This document shows, one piece after another, positions 1-11,716 of a stretch of 64,000 bases of DNA. A program made the translations under genes and the position numbers. The first letter of the stretch is position 1, and each line of letters opens with the position of its first letter. Under the pieces are notes generated by a model. The model did not search any database. It was not told where the DNA came from and saw nothing but the letters and a program-made list of their open reading frames with translations. The DNA is taken from positions 1-64,000 of the forward strand of contig NZ_NRRU01000006.1 of assembly GCF_016583785.1 (NCBI RefSeq). Direction: 5' to 3'. This stretch comes from Rubrivivax gelatinosus (GTDB lineage: Bacteria > Pseudomonadota > Gammaproteobacteria > Burkholderiales > Burkholderiaceae_C).

Positions 1-1520
1 GGATCGCGCTCGACCGGCGCCGCCGCGCGCGGCGCGGCAGGCACCGAGGCGGCGAACTCGGCCTCCGGCGGCGGTTCGTCGTCCATCCACGGCGGCGGGC
101 CGTCGTCCCAGGGAGCCGGGGCGGGCGTCGCAGGGGCAGGCGTCGCCGGCGCGGGTTCGGCGGCCGGTGCGGCAGCAGGCGTCGGCCGTGCAGCCGGACG
201 TTCGGCAACCGGGGCCGATGGCGGGCGGACGGCAGGCTGGGGCGGCCGGGCTGCTTTCGGCGTTTCCACCGGCGCCGGGCGCGGCGCGGCGGCGGCGGAC
301 GCTGCCGGGGCAGCAACCGGCACCGCCTTCGGCGTCACCGGCAAGCTCATCGCCGGCGGCGAAGGCGCCCGCAGCGGAGCCGAACGCGGCGCCTCGCGCG
401 CCGGGCCACCACGCGGCCCGCCTTCGGGCGGGAAGGCCAGCAGGCGCAGCAGCACCATCGTCAGCGCGCCGTACTCGTCGCTCATCAGCGAGAGCTCGGC
501 GCGGCCCTGCAGCACGATGCTGTAGAGCAGCTGGGTCTCGTCGGCCGGCAGCACGCCGGCGATCGTGCGCGCGTCCTCGGTGTCCGGGTCCTGGGTGTCG
601 AGCGCCCCCGGCACCGCCTGCTCGACGGCCATCTGCTGCAGCAGCATCGCCATCTCCTCGAGCGTGGCGCTCGCCGACAGGCCCGCCGCACGCAGCGCGT
701 CGACGCTGGCCAGCACCGAGGCGCCGTCGCGCTGCGCCAGCGCCTCGATCAGGCGGCGTGCATGGCCGCGGTCGACGGTGCCCAGCATGCCGCGCACCAC
801 GGCTTCGTCGACGCGGCCGCCGCCGTAGGCGATGGCCTGGTCGGTGAGCGAGAGCGCGTCGCGCATCGAGCCGCGCGCGGCGCGCGACAACAGCCGCAGC
901 GAGGGCTCGTCGTGCGCCACGTGTTCGGCCGCGAGCACGTGCTGCAGGTGTTCGTACACCGTCTGCGGCGCCATCGGCCGCAGGTTGAACTGCAGGCAGC
1001 GCGACAGCACCGTCGGCAGCATCTTGTCGGGGTCGGTCGTCGCGAGCACGAACTTCAGGTACTCGGGCGGCTCCTCCAGCGTCTTCAGCAGCGCGTTGAA
1101 GGCGTCCTTGGTGAGCTGGTGCGCCTCGTCGATCATGAAGACCTTGAAGCGGCCGATGCCGGGCTTGTAGGCGGCGCGCTCGATCAGGTCGCGGATCTCG
1201 TCGATGCTGCGGTTGCTGGCGGCGTCGAGCTCGATGTAGTCGATGTAGCGGTCGCCGTCGATCTCGGTGCAGGCGCTGCAGACGCCGCAGGGATGCGCGG
1301 TGATGCCGCCCTGGCCGTCGGGCCCGGTGCAGTTCAGGCTCTTGGCGAGGATGCGCGAGACCGTGGTCTTGCCGATGCCGCGTGTGCCGGTGAACAGGTA
1401 GGCGTGGTGCAGGCGCTGCTGCTCGAGCGCGTTGCTCAGCGCGCGCACGACGTGCTCCTGGCCGACCATCTGGTCGAAGCTGCGGGGGCGGTACTTGCGC
1501 GCGAGGACGACGTAGCTCAT
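1..1520 (-). CDS. dnaX: DNA polymerase III subunits gamma/tau (C-terminus cut by window edge)
   Basis: Clamp-loader ATPase of the replicative polymerase. The frame is open from the ATG at 1518-1520 to the left edge, giving about 506 visible residues. It begins MSYVVLARKYRP, has a Walker A motif GTRGIGKTT at residues 45-53, four zinc-type cysteines at residues 64, 78, 81 and 84, a Walker B/DEAH-like MIDEAH around 129-134, and a VLSRC sensor motif around 171-175. After the three AAA domains comes an Ala/Pro-rich linker (about residue 390 onward), as expected before the tau-specific domains. No A-rich slippery heptamer is visible, so a frameshifted gamma product is not indicated here. A -10-like TAGAAT (1530-1535) lies only 9 bases upstream of the ATG, with no Shine-Dalgarno sequence between. 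The gene diverges from the PurM-like gene. Confidence 0.96.
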   Translation of the reverse strand, partial: MSYVVLARKYRPRSFDQMVGQEHVVRALSNALEQQRLHHAYLFTGTRGIGKTTVSRILAKSLNCTGPDGQGGITAHPCGVCSACTEIDGDRYIDYIELDAASNRSIDEIRDLIERAAYKPGIGRFKVFMIDEAHQLTKDAFNALLKTLEEPPEYLKFVLATTDPDKMLPTVLSRCLQFNLRPMAPQTVYEHLQHVLAAEHVAHDEPSLRLLSRAARGSMRDALSLTDQAIAYGGGRVDEAVVRGMLGTVDRGHARRLIEALAQRDGASVLASVDALRAAGLSASATLEEMAMLLQQMAVEQAVPGALDTQDPDTEDARTIAGVLPADETQLLYSIVLQGRAELSLMSDEYGALTMVLLRLLAFPPEGGPRGGPAREAPRSAPLRAPSPPAMSLPVTPKAVPVAAPAASAAAAPRPAPVETPKAARPPQPAVRPPSAPVAERPAARPTPAAAPAAEPAPATPAPATPAPAPWDDGPPPWMDDEPPPEAEFAASVPAAPRAAAPVERD

Positions 1521-1561
1521 GTGCGGGGCATTCTACGGGCGGGGGGCGATAATCCCGGCCC

Positions 1562-2677
1562 ATGCAAGCACCCGCCTCCACCCCGCTGAGCTATGAACAG
1601 TCGGGCGTCGTCTACGACCTCATCGACCCCCTGAAGGTGGCCGCGCAGCGCGCCGCCGCCGCCACCGCCGGGCATCTGGCCGGACATGGCTTCACCGAAG
1701 TGAAGGCCTCGCGCGGGGAATCCGCCTACGTCGTCGACGTCGGCCCGTTCTACCTCGCCAGCATCGTCGAATGCCTGGGCAGCAAGGCCCTCGTCGCCGA
1801 CGAGATGCAGCGCCTGACCGGGCGCAGCTTCTACGCCTCGATCGCCCAGGACACGATCGCGATGGCGGTCAACGACCTGATCACCGTCGGCGCCACGCCG
1901 CTGGTGGTGCAGGCCTACTGGGCCGCCGGTGGCAGCGACTGGTTCGCCGACGCCGAACGCGCCCAGGCCCTGGTGGCGGGCTGGAAGGCGGCCTGCGACA
2001 CCTGCCGCGTCGCCTGGGGCGGCGGCGAGACGCCGGCGCTGGCCGGCATCGTCGAGAGCGGCCGCATCGACCTCGCAGCGTCGTGCACCGGCATCGTCAG
2101 CCCGAAGACGCGGCTGTCGCTGGGCGACGAACTGGAGCCGGGCAACGCCATCGTGCTGCTGGCTTCCAGCGGCATCCACGCCAACGGCCTGAGCCTGGCG
2201 CGCAAGCTGGTCGAGCGCCTGCCGCAGGGCTACCTCACCGAGGTCGAACCGGGCCTGACTTACGGCGAGGCGCTGCTGGCGCCGACGACGCTGTATTCGC
2301 CGGTGACCGAAGCGCTGGCCGCCGCCGGCGTGCGCGTGCGCTACGCCGCCAACATCACCGGCCACGGCTGGCGCAAGCTGCTGCGCCACCCGGGCACCTT
2401 CACCTACCGCATCGTCGCGGTGCCACCGGTGACGCCGGTGCTGGGCTTCATCCAGCAGCACGCCGGCCAGGACGACGCCGAGGCCTACGGCACGCTGAAC
2501 ATGGGCGCGGGTTTCGCGCTCTACGTCGCCGCCGAGGACGCCGAGCGCACCGTCGAGATCGCCCGCGCCCAGGGCGTCGAGGCCCTCGTCGCCGGCCGCG
2601 TCGAAGCCGGCCCCAAGCGCCTGATCGTCGAGCCGCTGGGCATCGAATGGGGCGACGACGCGCTGCAGCTGCGCTGA
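1562..2677 (+). CDS. PurM-like AIR synthase-related protein
   Basis: A 371-residue protein of the PurM/AIR-synthase superfamily. It keeps several cyclo-ligase landmarks: LSYEQSGV near the N-terminus (compare the TYKDAGV region of PurM), a GGGET segment around residues 156-160, LASSGIHANGLSL around 200-212 and NITGHGW around 263-269. PurM enzymes bind FGAM and ATP and make aminoimidazole ribonucleotide. The divergence here (for example GGETPALAG instead of the usual GGETAEMPG) suggests a paralogue, and the true substrate cannot be read from sequence. The ATG at 1562 is preceded by GATAAT (1548-1553) only 8 bases upstream and no ribosome-binding site, so the mRNA may be leaderless. It is divergent from dnaX and stands alone. 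Confidence 0.82.
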   Translation: MQAPASTPLSYEQSGVVYDLIDPLKVAAQRAAAATAGHLAGHGFTEVKASRGESAYVVDVGPFYLASIVECLGSKALVADEMQRLTGRSFYASIAQDTIAMAVNDLITVGATPLVVQAYWAAGGSDWFADAERAQALVAGWKAACDTCRVAWGGGETPALAGIVESGRIDLAASCTGIVSPKTRLSLGDELEPGNAIVLLASSGIHANGLSLARKLVERLPQGYLTEVEPGLTYGEALLAPTTLYSPVTEALAAAGVRVRYAANITGHGWRKLLRHPGTFTYRIVAVPPVTPVLGFIQQHAGQDDAEAYGTLNMGAGFALYVAAEDAERTVEIARAQGVEALVAGRVEAGPKRLIVEPLGIEWGDDALQLR

Positions 2678-2680
2678 GCG

Positions 2681-2698
2681 CCCCGGCCGGCGCCGGGG
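2681..2698 (+). terminator. Possible weak terminator hairpin after the PurM-like gene
   Basis: A 7-bp GC stem (CCCCGGC/GCCGGGG) with a 4-base loop begins 3 bases after the stop codon. No T-tract follows, so it is a weak or Rho-assisted candidate at best. Confidence 0.3.
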
Positions 2699-2730
2699 AC
2701 ACCCGGCGCTGCGGCTAGAATCGTCGGCGA

Positions 2731-2821
2731 CGGGCCTCCCCGCATGGGAGCGCGCCCAACCGGGTCAGGTGGGGAACCAAGCAGCCCTAAGCGTTGCAAC
2801 CAGTGCCGGGGGTAAGGCTCG
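2731..2821 (+). ncRNA. ffs: Signal recognition particle RNA, small (4.5S) bacterial type
   Basis: The region contains the SRP signature: GGGTCAGGTGGGGAACCAAG followed by CAGCC, i.e. a UGG-GGAA-CCA tetraloop hairpin flanked by the asymmetric AAGCAGCC loop that binds Ffh. The outer arms GGGCCTCCCC and CCGGGGGTAAGGCTC pair to close a rod of about 90 bases. A TAGAAT -10 hexamer at 2715-2720 places the transcription start near 2728-2731. The RNA works with Ffh and FtsY in co-translational targeting to the membrane. Ends are estimated from pairing. Confidence 0.93.
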
Positions 2822-2955
2822 TCACCCTCCCGTCTTCATCTCTTGCTCCTGCACGCGCCGCCCGGCGCCTTCGTGCTGCGTCGGCGGAGACTCGAACCCT
2901 TTCTGATCCCGCGCAAACGGCCAACGGCGTTGCGTTGCAAATCGCCCATGGCGCA

Positions 2956-2984
2956 TTGACGCTGGCTGTTTCGCTATGTAGCTT
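2956..2984 (+). promoter_or_regulatory. Sigma-70-type promoter for the outer-membrane protein gene
   Basis: TTGACG (2956-2961), a 17-base spacer and TAGCTT (2979-2984) sit about 55 bases before the ATG at 3040, predicting a leader of about 50 bases. The rest of the gap between the SRP RNA and this promoter (2822-2955) shows no convincing feature. Confidence 0.55.
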
Positions 2985-3039
2985 TGCTCTCCTGCTCGGC
3001 ATTCCTAGACCGCGCAGATAGCAAAACCACAGGGAAACA

Positions 3040-3573
3040 ATGAAGAAGATCGCAATGATCGCCGCCGCCGTTCTGGCCTGCGGCGCCGCGCAAGCCCAAA
3101 CGAATGCGTCGCCCATTTACGGCGAAATCGGCTACTCGCTGCTGACTGCCGACGTCGCCGGCACGGACTTCGACCTCGGCGCCGTTCGCGCCATCCTCGG
3201 CTACGACGTGCATCCGAACGTCGCCATCGAAGCGATGTTCGCCGTTGGCACCAGCGACGACTCGCTGAGCTCGGGCGGCGACACGTTCAAGATCAAGCTG
3301 CAGCACAGCTATGGCCTGTACCTCAAGCCGAAGGTCGAAGTCGCCGACGGCCTGGAGCTGTTCGGGCGTATCGGCTATGTGGAGAGCAAGCTGAAGGCGA
3401 CGCTGGTCGGCTACGGCAGCGCCACCAACAGCGACAACGACGTCTCGTTCGGCGTCGGCGCCAAGTACGCCTTCTCGAAGAGCATGTACGGCGTCATCGA
3501 TTACATGCGCTATTACAACAAGGACGACATCAAGGTCGACGGCTTCACGCTGGGCTTCGGCTACAGGTTCTGA
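3040..3573 (+). CDS. Small outer-membrane beta-barrel protein (OmpX/Ail-like)
   Basis: A 177-residue protein with a clear signal peptide (MKKIAMIAAAVLACG, cleavage after AQA at about residue 20). The mature part is rich in alternating aromatic/polar strands and ends in YRF, the C-terminal phenylalanine recognised by the Bam machinery. Size and pattern fit an eight-stranded barrel of the OmpX/Ail/OmpW-like group, and the ligand or role is unknown. The start is supported by AGGGA at 3031-3035, five bases before the ATG. It is monocistronic, with its own promoter and a strong terminator. Confidence 0.85.
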   Translation: MKKIAMIAAAVLACGAAQAQTNASPIYGEIGYSLLTADVAGTDFDLGAVRAILGYDVHPNVAIEAMFAVGTSDDSLSSGGDTFKIKLQHSYGLYLKPKVEVADGLELFGRIGYVESKLKATLVGYGSATNSDNDVSFGVGAKYAFSKSMYGVIDYMRYYNKDDIKVDGFTLGFGYRF

Positions 3574-3600
3574 AGCATCGCCACGTCCCCGACGTGAAAA

Positions 3601-3623
3601 GGCCCGCCCTGGCGGGCCTTTTT
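3601..3623 (+). terminator. Rho-independent terminator of the outer-membrane protein gene
   Basis: GGCCCGC, loop CCTG, GCGGGCC, then TTTTTG. The hairpin starts 28 bases after the stop codon and is a textbook intrinsic terminator. Confidence 0.9.
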
Positions 3624-3713
3624 GTTTCCAGCGCCGCAAGGCGTCTCGGTCGGGCACCGGCGCAATAATCCGCGGCATCACCCTTGCCTCCTGATGCACG
3701 ACGCAACCCACCG

Positions 3714-4442
3714 ATGATTCGCATCGCCATTTGCGACGACTTGCCGGATGAACTCCAGAGACTCGCCTCGCTGACCGCCCAGTACCTGAGCAAGCAAGGG
3801 GTCGACGCCGAGGTCACGGCATTCGCCGACGCCGATGCGCTGCTCGGCGCGACCCGGACGAGGAACTTCCACCTCTACCTGCTGGACATCGTCATGCCGA
3901 TGATCAGCGGCCTGGAACTCGGCCAGGAGATCCGCCGCGTCGACCGCGAGGCGCAGATCGTCTACACGACGAGCGAACCGCAGTTCGCGCTGCGCGCCTA
4001 TGCCGTGAACCCGCTGGGCTATCTCGTCAAACCGATAGCCGAGGCGCAGTTCTTCGAAACCCTGGCACTGGCCGTCGCCAAGGCCGACGTCGACGACGAC
4101 AGGACCTTCGCGGTCAAGACCGCCGACGGCCTGCGCGTGCTCCGGCTGGCCGACATCGCCTGCTGCGAGTACCACAACCATGCCGCCGTCTTCGGCCTCA
4201 AGGGCGGCGAGAAGGTGGCGAGCCGGAGCTTCCGCGAGAGTTTTTCCGAGTACTGCGCGCCGGCCTTCAACGACCGCCGCTTCGTGCAGTGCCACGCCGC
4301 CTTCGTCGTCAACATACGGCACGTCGAGCGTTTCTCGAAGGACAGCTTCACGCTGCCCGGCGGCAAGCTCGTGCCGATCGCCGAGAAACGCTACCCGGCG
4401 GTGCGCGACGCCTACCTGGACTATCTGGCGGGCCGCCCGTGA
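3714..4442 (+). CDS. LytTR-family response regulator
   Basis: A 242-residue regulator. A receiver domain covers residues 1-120, with acidic residues D8/D9 and the phospho-acceptor D58 in LLDIVMP. A LytTR DNA-binding domain covers about residues 135-240 (VLRLADIACCEYHNH through FVQCHAAFVVNIRHVERF). I chose the ATG at 3714 (MIRIAICDD), where the receiver fold begins, rather than the in-frame TTG at 3684. The stop overlaps the GTG start of the sensor kinase, so the two are translationally coupled. Its targets are unknown. Confidence 0.88.
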   Translation: MIRIAICDDLPDELQRLASLTAQYLSKQGVDAEVTAFADADALLGATRTRNFHLYLLDIVMPMISGLELGQEIRRVDREAQIVYTTSEPQFALRAYAVNPLGYLVKPIAEAQFFETLALAVAKADVDDDRTFAVKTADGLRVLRLADIACCEYHNHAAVFGLKGGEKVASRSFRESFSEYCAPAFNDRRFVQCHAAFVVNIRHVERFSKDSFTLPGGKLVPIAEKRYPAVRDAYLDYLAGRP

Positions 4443-5725
4443 GCGAGCATTTCCCCGACCTGCTGCGGGCACTCGTCACCGACCTGATGCTGATACTGCT
4501 GCTGTGCACGATGGCGATGCCGAAGTATCGCGCCAAGATAATCTATGTCGCAGCGACCGCGGTGATCCTCGTCGCCAACCTCGGCGCGAACTACTATTTC
4601 TATCGTGCCGGCGACTACACCGCGGTCTTCTACGTCGACCTGGCGATGCTGCTCGTGATCGGCATCGCGCTGAAACCGCTGTTCGCCGACGGCATCATGC
4701 AGTGGTGTTTCAGCTACATCACGATGATCAACATCTATGCCGCCATCGTCTTCCTCAGTTATTACTTCCGGGCAGCATTTCCCGATCCGGCATACGGCAA
4801 CACCTTTCTCCGCCTGATTCTTTTCGCGGCGGTCATCCTGGCATTCCGCCGCTGGGTTTCGAAGCTGTACCGCCAGGTCCTGGACTACTGGCACATCTAC
4901 ATCCTGCCGGCGTCCGCGCTGCTGCTGTGTTTCCTCGGGCACTTCTTCGGCGGTGACATCCAGCAGATGCTGACGGCCAACGACTCGCCGCTGCTCTATC
5001 TGACGCTGCTCGGCCTGTCGATCTACGTCGCCATCGTCCACTCGTTGCAGACGCTCACCCGGCAGTATCGGCTGCGCGAGCAGAACCTCGCCGTCGAGGC
5101 CCAGCGCGAGTACCTGCAACTCGCGACGACGGGGATGGCGGCGCGGCTGCAGCTGATGGAAGCGGCGTCGACGCAGAACAGCCGCGCGGCCCACGACCGC
5201 CGGCACTTCAACCGCGTCCTGTCGGGGCTGCTGGAACGCGGGCAGACCGCCGAGGCGGAGGCCCTGCTGCAGCGCGACGACCGGGCCGGCCCCGAGCTCG
5301 CCCAGGTGTTCTGCGAGAACCCGGTGGTGAATGCCGCGGTGGCGCACTACGCCGGCCTCGCCGAGCAGGCAGGCATCCGCACGCGGATCGAACTGGACAT
5401 CCCGGCCGAACTGAAGGTCGACGCGCTGGAACTGTCCATGGTGGTAGCCAACCTGCTGGAGAACGCCGTGCACGCCTGCACGCGCCTGTCCCGGGAGAGC
5501 CAGCCCGCCATCCGCTTCATCTGCCGCAACGCCGGGCGGCTGCTGCTGGAGATGGAGAACAGCTGCGGCGCCGACGCGAAGCTCGACGCGGTCGGCCAGC
5601 CGGCCGCGCGCGCCCAGGGCCGCGGCATCGGCAGCAGGAGCGTCGCAGCGTTCGCCCGGAAGTACGACGCGGAATTGCTGTACCGGATCGAAGCCGGCTC
5701 CTTCCGGGTGCGCCTGCTGGTCTAG
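4439..5725 (+). CDS. Membrane sensor histidine kinase, GHKL (LytS/AgrC-like)
   Basis: A 428-residue kinase starting at the GTG at 4439, inside a GTGA overlap with the response regulator stop. The first 200 or so residues form several hydrophobic segments with short loops (for example LILLLCTMAM, YVAATAVILVANLG, HIYILPASALLLCFLG). A cytoplasmic part follows, with AHDRRHFNRVLSGLL holding candidate phosphoryl histidines H252 and H256, and an ATPase domain with N-box NLLENAVHAC and a glycine-rich GRGIGSRSV segment. This is the architecture of peptide- or envelope-sensing GHKL kinases partnered with LytTR regulators. The signal is unknown. Confidence 0.85.
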   Translation: MSEHFPDLLRALVTDLMLILLLCTMAMPKYRAKIIYVAATAVILVANLGANYYFYRAGDYTAVFYVDLAMLLVIGIALKPLFADGIMQWCFSYITMINIYAAIVFLSYYFRAAFPDPAYGNTFLRLILFAAVILAFRRWVSKLYRQVLDYWHIYILPASALLLCFLGHFFGGDIQQMLTANDSPLLYLTLLGLSIYVAIVHSLQTLTRQYRLREQNLAVEAQREYLQLATTGMAARLQLMEAASTQNSRAAHDRRHFNRVLSGLLERGQTAEAEALLQRDDRAGPELAQVFCENPVVNAAVAHYAGLAEQAGIRTRIELDIPAELKVDALELSMVVANLLENAVHACTRLSRESQPAIRFICRNAGRLLLEMENSCGADAKLDAVGQPAARAQGRGIGSRSVAAFARKYDAELLYRIEAGSFRVRLLV

Positions 5726-5995
5726 CGGGCGCACCCGGGATTTGCCCCAGCGCAAATCGCGCAGACCTCCGGCAAAGATAGCCGTAGAACCCGAGAAATA
5801 TTACCGGAGAGACACTCCCAGGGCCTGCCGAGGCGGCTTGCGAAATACCGCCAGCGATTCTCACCGGCGCCTCCCGCGAAACGCTTTCACGTGCAAAAGT
5901 GCGCCGCTTGAGTGCAACAAAGAAATCGTTGAAACCGAGCGCTACGATTTGGACCAGAAATTTACAAGACAACATCCGGTTGTCGGAGGTCCAAA

Positions 5996-7318
5996 ATGTC
6001 TGTCTCGCGCAGAAACTTCATCAAGACGCTGGGCGCTGGTGCCGGCACGTGTATTACGACGCTGAACCTTGCCGGCTGCTGGGACAGCGGCTCGGACCCG
6101 ACGTCCGACGCCGCGCCGCTGTGGGCCGCCGGCGCCACCCGCAACAAGATCGTCGTCATCAGCGACCTGCACCTCGGCATCGAAGACCGTTATACCGAGA
6201 ACCTGAACAACCGGCCGCTGCTGATCAAGTTCCTGCAAAGCCTGCAGAACACCACCGACGTGCGCGAACTGGTGATCGCGGGCGATTTCCTGGACGAGTG
6301 GTTCCTGCCCGTCGATTACCCCGCCCACAGCGACCAGACCCGGTTCTACAAGGACGTGATCGCGAACAACCAGAGCGTGATCCGGGAGCTGAACTACGTG
6401 ATCGCCAGCGGCATCAAGCTGGTCTACGTGCCGGGCAACCACGACCTGACGCTGGAAGCGAAGGTGCTGCAGGACGCGATTCCCCTGCTCGTCCAGGTGC
6501 GCGATGTCAAAGGGCTGGGCGCCTACTACACCGGCGACCGCAACGAGATCGTCATCGAGCACGGCCACCGCTACGACTTGTTCTCGGCGCCGGACACGGT
6601 GTCGAACGCCGCGCTGTGCGGCAACGACGACACGATCCTGCCCGCCGGCTACTTCTACGCGCGTTATGCCGCGACCTGGGTGCTCGAAGGCCGCCCGAGC
6701 GTGCCCAAGAACCTGCCGACGGTCACGACCATCCCCGACCCGTCCGACGTCGACCAGTACGGCGCCTACCTCTATCACTCGGTGCTGAGGGGCATCTCGA
6801 TGCGGATGACGCCCTACGAGAGCGTGGACGCGAAGATCTTCGACATGCGCATCTGCGGGTTCAACGACCGCTACAGCTACCTGGATTTCTATCCGGCGCA
6901 GCAGGCGGACGGGACCATCACCGCGCCAATGCTCTTCCGCAACATCCAGCGCACCTGGGCCGAGCGCCAGGCGCTCAATCAGGTCAAGGTTCCGACCAGC
7001 TTCATCACGGCGATCGCCGGTGCCAGCGACTTCGAGGTCTTCTTCACCCAGGCCAAAGCGCAGTACCTGGAGAACCCCGCCGAGAACGTCGACGTGGTCG
7101 TCTTCGGCCACACCCACGTGCCGTCCTATCGGGCGCTGGCCAACGGCAAGGTCTACCTCAACTCCGGCACCTGGATCGACGACAACGTCGACTATCCGGA
7201 CGCCGAGCGCACCTTTGCCGTCGTCACCACCGGCGCCAGCGCCAAGACCGCCGTCTTCAGCTTCGTGGCGGAAGGCACGGTGACCGACATCAGCGACAGC
7301 CTCGGTCGCGACGCCTAG
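5996..7318 (+). CDS. Tat-exported calcineurin-like metallophosphoesterase, probable lipoprotein
   Basis: A 440-residue protein beginning MSVSRRNFIKTLGAGAG, a twin-arginine signal. LAGC at residues 25-28 could be a lipobox. Metallophosphoesterase motifs appear in order: SDLHLG (D57, H59), GDFLDEW (from residue 96), GNHD (147-150), EHGHRYD (about 187-193) and FGHTHVP (about 370). The set resembles LpxH-type hydrolases, but export to the periplasm argues for another phosphoester substrate. The 270-base gap upstream has no clear promoter. A small ACAAC-GTTGT inverted repeat lies beside the ribosome-binding site (GGAGG just before the ATG). It is convergent with the HDOD kinase gene. Confidence 0.87.
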   Translation: MSVSRRNFIKTLGAGAGTCITTLNLAGCWDSGSDPTSDAAPLWAAGATRNKIVVISDLHLGIEDRYTENLNNRPLLIKFLQSLQNTTDVRELVIAGDFLDEWFLPVDYPAHSDQTRFYKDVIANNQSVIRELNYVIASGIKLVYVPGNHDLTLEAKVLQDAIPLLVQVRDVKGLGAYYTGDRNEIVIEHGHRYDLFSAPDTVSNAALCGNDDTILPAGYFYARYAATWVLEGRPSVPKNLPTVTTIPDPSDVDQYGAYLYHSVLRGISMRMTPYESVDAKIFDMRICGFNDRYSYLDFYPAQQADGTITAPMLFRNIQRTWAERQALNQVKVPTSFITAIAGASDFEVFFTQAKAQYLENPAENVDVVVFGHTHVPSYRALANGKVYLNSGTWIDDNVDYPDAERTFAVVTTGASAKTAVFSFVAEGTVTDISDSLGRDA

Positions 7319-7367
7319 CCGAAGGCCGCCAGGCGCGGTGCCGCAGCCGCGGGCCGCGCCGGCCGCT

Positions 7368-9739
<2,372 letters not shown>

Positions 9740-9743
<4 letters not shown>

Positions 9744-11485
9744 GAAGCGGCTCCGGCGGTATTGCGGCTGGCGTCACCACGCGGCGCGGCCGCACGCCCG
9801 GCCGGGCGCTGCGACTCGTCGATGGCCTCCTGCAGCGACTTGGCCGAGAGCCCGAGCGCACGCCCGTAGCGCTGGGCGACGCGCTGCAGCACCGGCAGCG
9901 GCAGCGGGGCGCCGGCGTCGAGCAGGTCGACGACCTCGTTGCCGGCGCTGGCCACCTGGCGCAGCAGTTCGTTGTCGCCGTCGGCATGGCGCACCGGGGT
10001 TTCCAGCGGCACGCGCCGGATCATGTGCAACACCGTGTCGTCCAGCCCCCAGTGGCGTGCGACCGCGTGGCCCAGCGACTCGACGTCGATGCCGAGCACC
10101 GCGAACGACGCCGCCTGCTCGTTCATGCCCGGGTCGTCGCGCTCGGCGCCAGGGGCGGGCTGCATCAGGCGGCGGACCTGCTGCGCCTCCTCGGGAAAGT
10201 GGTAGTGCAGCACCAGGCGGCCCAGGTTCTGCAGCATCGCGATCAGCATCACGACCTCGGCGTCGTAACCCGCTGGCCGCAACGCCGCGGCGACGCGGCC
10301 GGCGCGTTTGACGCGCGCGATGAGCTGCAGCAGGTCGGTCGCGGCGTCGTCCGCCAGCGGACCGGGCCAGGGGCGCAGCGCGGTCGCGGCACGGCGTACG
10401 CCGTCGATGCCCAGCATCGCGATCGCCCGGCGCAGCGTCAGCACCGGCCCGCTGCCCGAGACCTGCACGCCGCGCACATGAGCGGTGTTGACGGCGCGCA
10501 GCAGCTCGAACGCGAGCGCCAGATCCTGCAGCGCGACCTCGGCGATCTCGTTGGTGCGCTGGCGCTCCATCGCGCCCAGCCGGTTCAGACGGCCGGCCGC
10601 GCCGGGCTGGGCCGGCAGCACGCCGGCCGCACGCAGGCGGTCGGACAGCAGCGCGAGCGCGCCGCCGCCGCCGGACTCGGCCTCGATCCAGCCTTCGAGT
10701 GCACGCGACAGCGTGCGCGCGGTGCGGTAGCGCTGGCGCTCCTGGCGGTCGGTGGCGCGGTTGACGATCGCGCGCAGCGGCTCCGGAATCAGGTTGGCCG
10801 TCGACCAGGGCAGGCGCACGAAATCGCGGCCCAGCGGCGGCAGGCGCTCGATGACGCGGCCGGTGTCGGCCTCGTCCAGCGCCGCCTGGCCCGACAGCGC
10901 CTGGTGCAGCAGCAGGCCGGCGGCGAGCACGTCGCGCTGCGCGGCGGCGCGCTGCGTGGCGAGCGTCGGCGCCTCGGCATCGAACGCGGACGCGACCTCC
11001 AGCCCGGCCAGGCGCACGCGGCCGTGGTCGTCGACGAGCGCCACGAAGCCCTGCGGGTCCTGGTGCGCGACCCCGGACTGGTGCGCGAACGCCAGGCCGC
11101 AGAGCAACTGCACCAAGACCGAGGCGCACTCGGAAGGCGGCAGCCCCTGGCTGCCCAGGCGTTCGGAGAGCGGCGCCGAGTCGGCGAGTTCGTAGGCGAC
11201 GTAGGGCCAGCCGTCCTGCACGCCGATGTCGACCGCGACCGCGAGGTTGGGATGCTGCAGACGCGACGCACGCTGCACCGTCTCGGTCCAGCGTTCGAGC
11301 GCGAGCAGGCCGGCCGGCTGCGTGCGCGGCAGCACCAGCAGCAGGTCGCGCCCTTCGCGCGGCGCGACGAGCCAGGCCATCGAGCGTTCGCTCTTGCCGG
11401 CCAGCCGCAGCAATTGATAGGTGCCGAAGTAGCGCACCGCGCCAGCGCGCGGCAACGCCTCCGTGACCGGGACGGGGTTGGTCAT
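9740..11485 (-). CDS. Degenerate kinase (pseudokinase)-HDOD protein
   Basis: A 581-residue protein from the ATG at 11485 (MTNPVPVTEALPRAG). The first 300 or so residues align by pattern with the kinase fold of the next gene but have lost the catalytic motifs: the HRD position reads HQD (VAHQDPQGFVAL) and the DFG position reads AGL (VRLAGLEVAS). An HDOD domain follows (about 310-545, with AMLQNLGRLVLHYHFPEEA closely matching the partner). It overlaps the downstream kinase-HDOD gene by 4 bases. The pair probably arose by duplication with loss of activity in one copy and may form a regulatory heteromer. It diverges from trxA. Confidence 0.8.
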
Positions 11486-11716
11486 GTGGCCGATTGGAAC
11501 CTGAGGAAGGGTGTGACGAAATCCGGATCTGCCGCTGGAATCGGGCACAGTTCCCATTCGCGACAGCCGGCCTGTCGGCTATCGCGGCCATAGCCCGGCC
11601 CCGGGGCGGCAAAACAGGTGTTTGTGCCAGAATCCGGCGCCCGCCCACGCACATTTCGGTCCAGTGCCACGCCTGCGTCCGCTCGCGTGGCCCCGCGCGG
11701 CGCCCGGAGATCCCCC

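Noticed and set aside
1-1520. Programmed frameshift site in dnaX for a gamma product.
   Set aside because: No A-rich slippery heptamer is visible in the part of the gene shown.
2887-2915. A minus-strand GGTTCGAGTCTCCGCC reminiscent of a tRNA T-arm and acceptor end.
   Set aside because: The T-stem does not pair and no anticodon or D arm is found upstream, so it is neither a tRNA nor a convincing attachment site.
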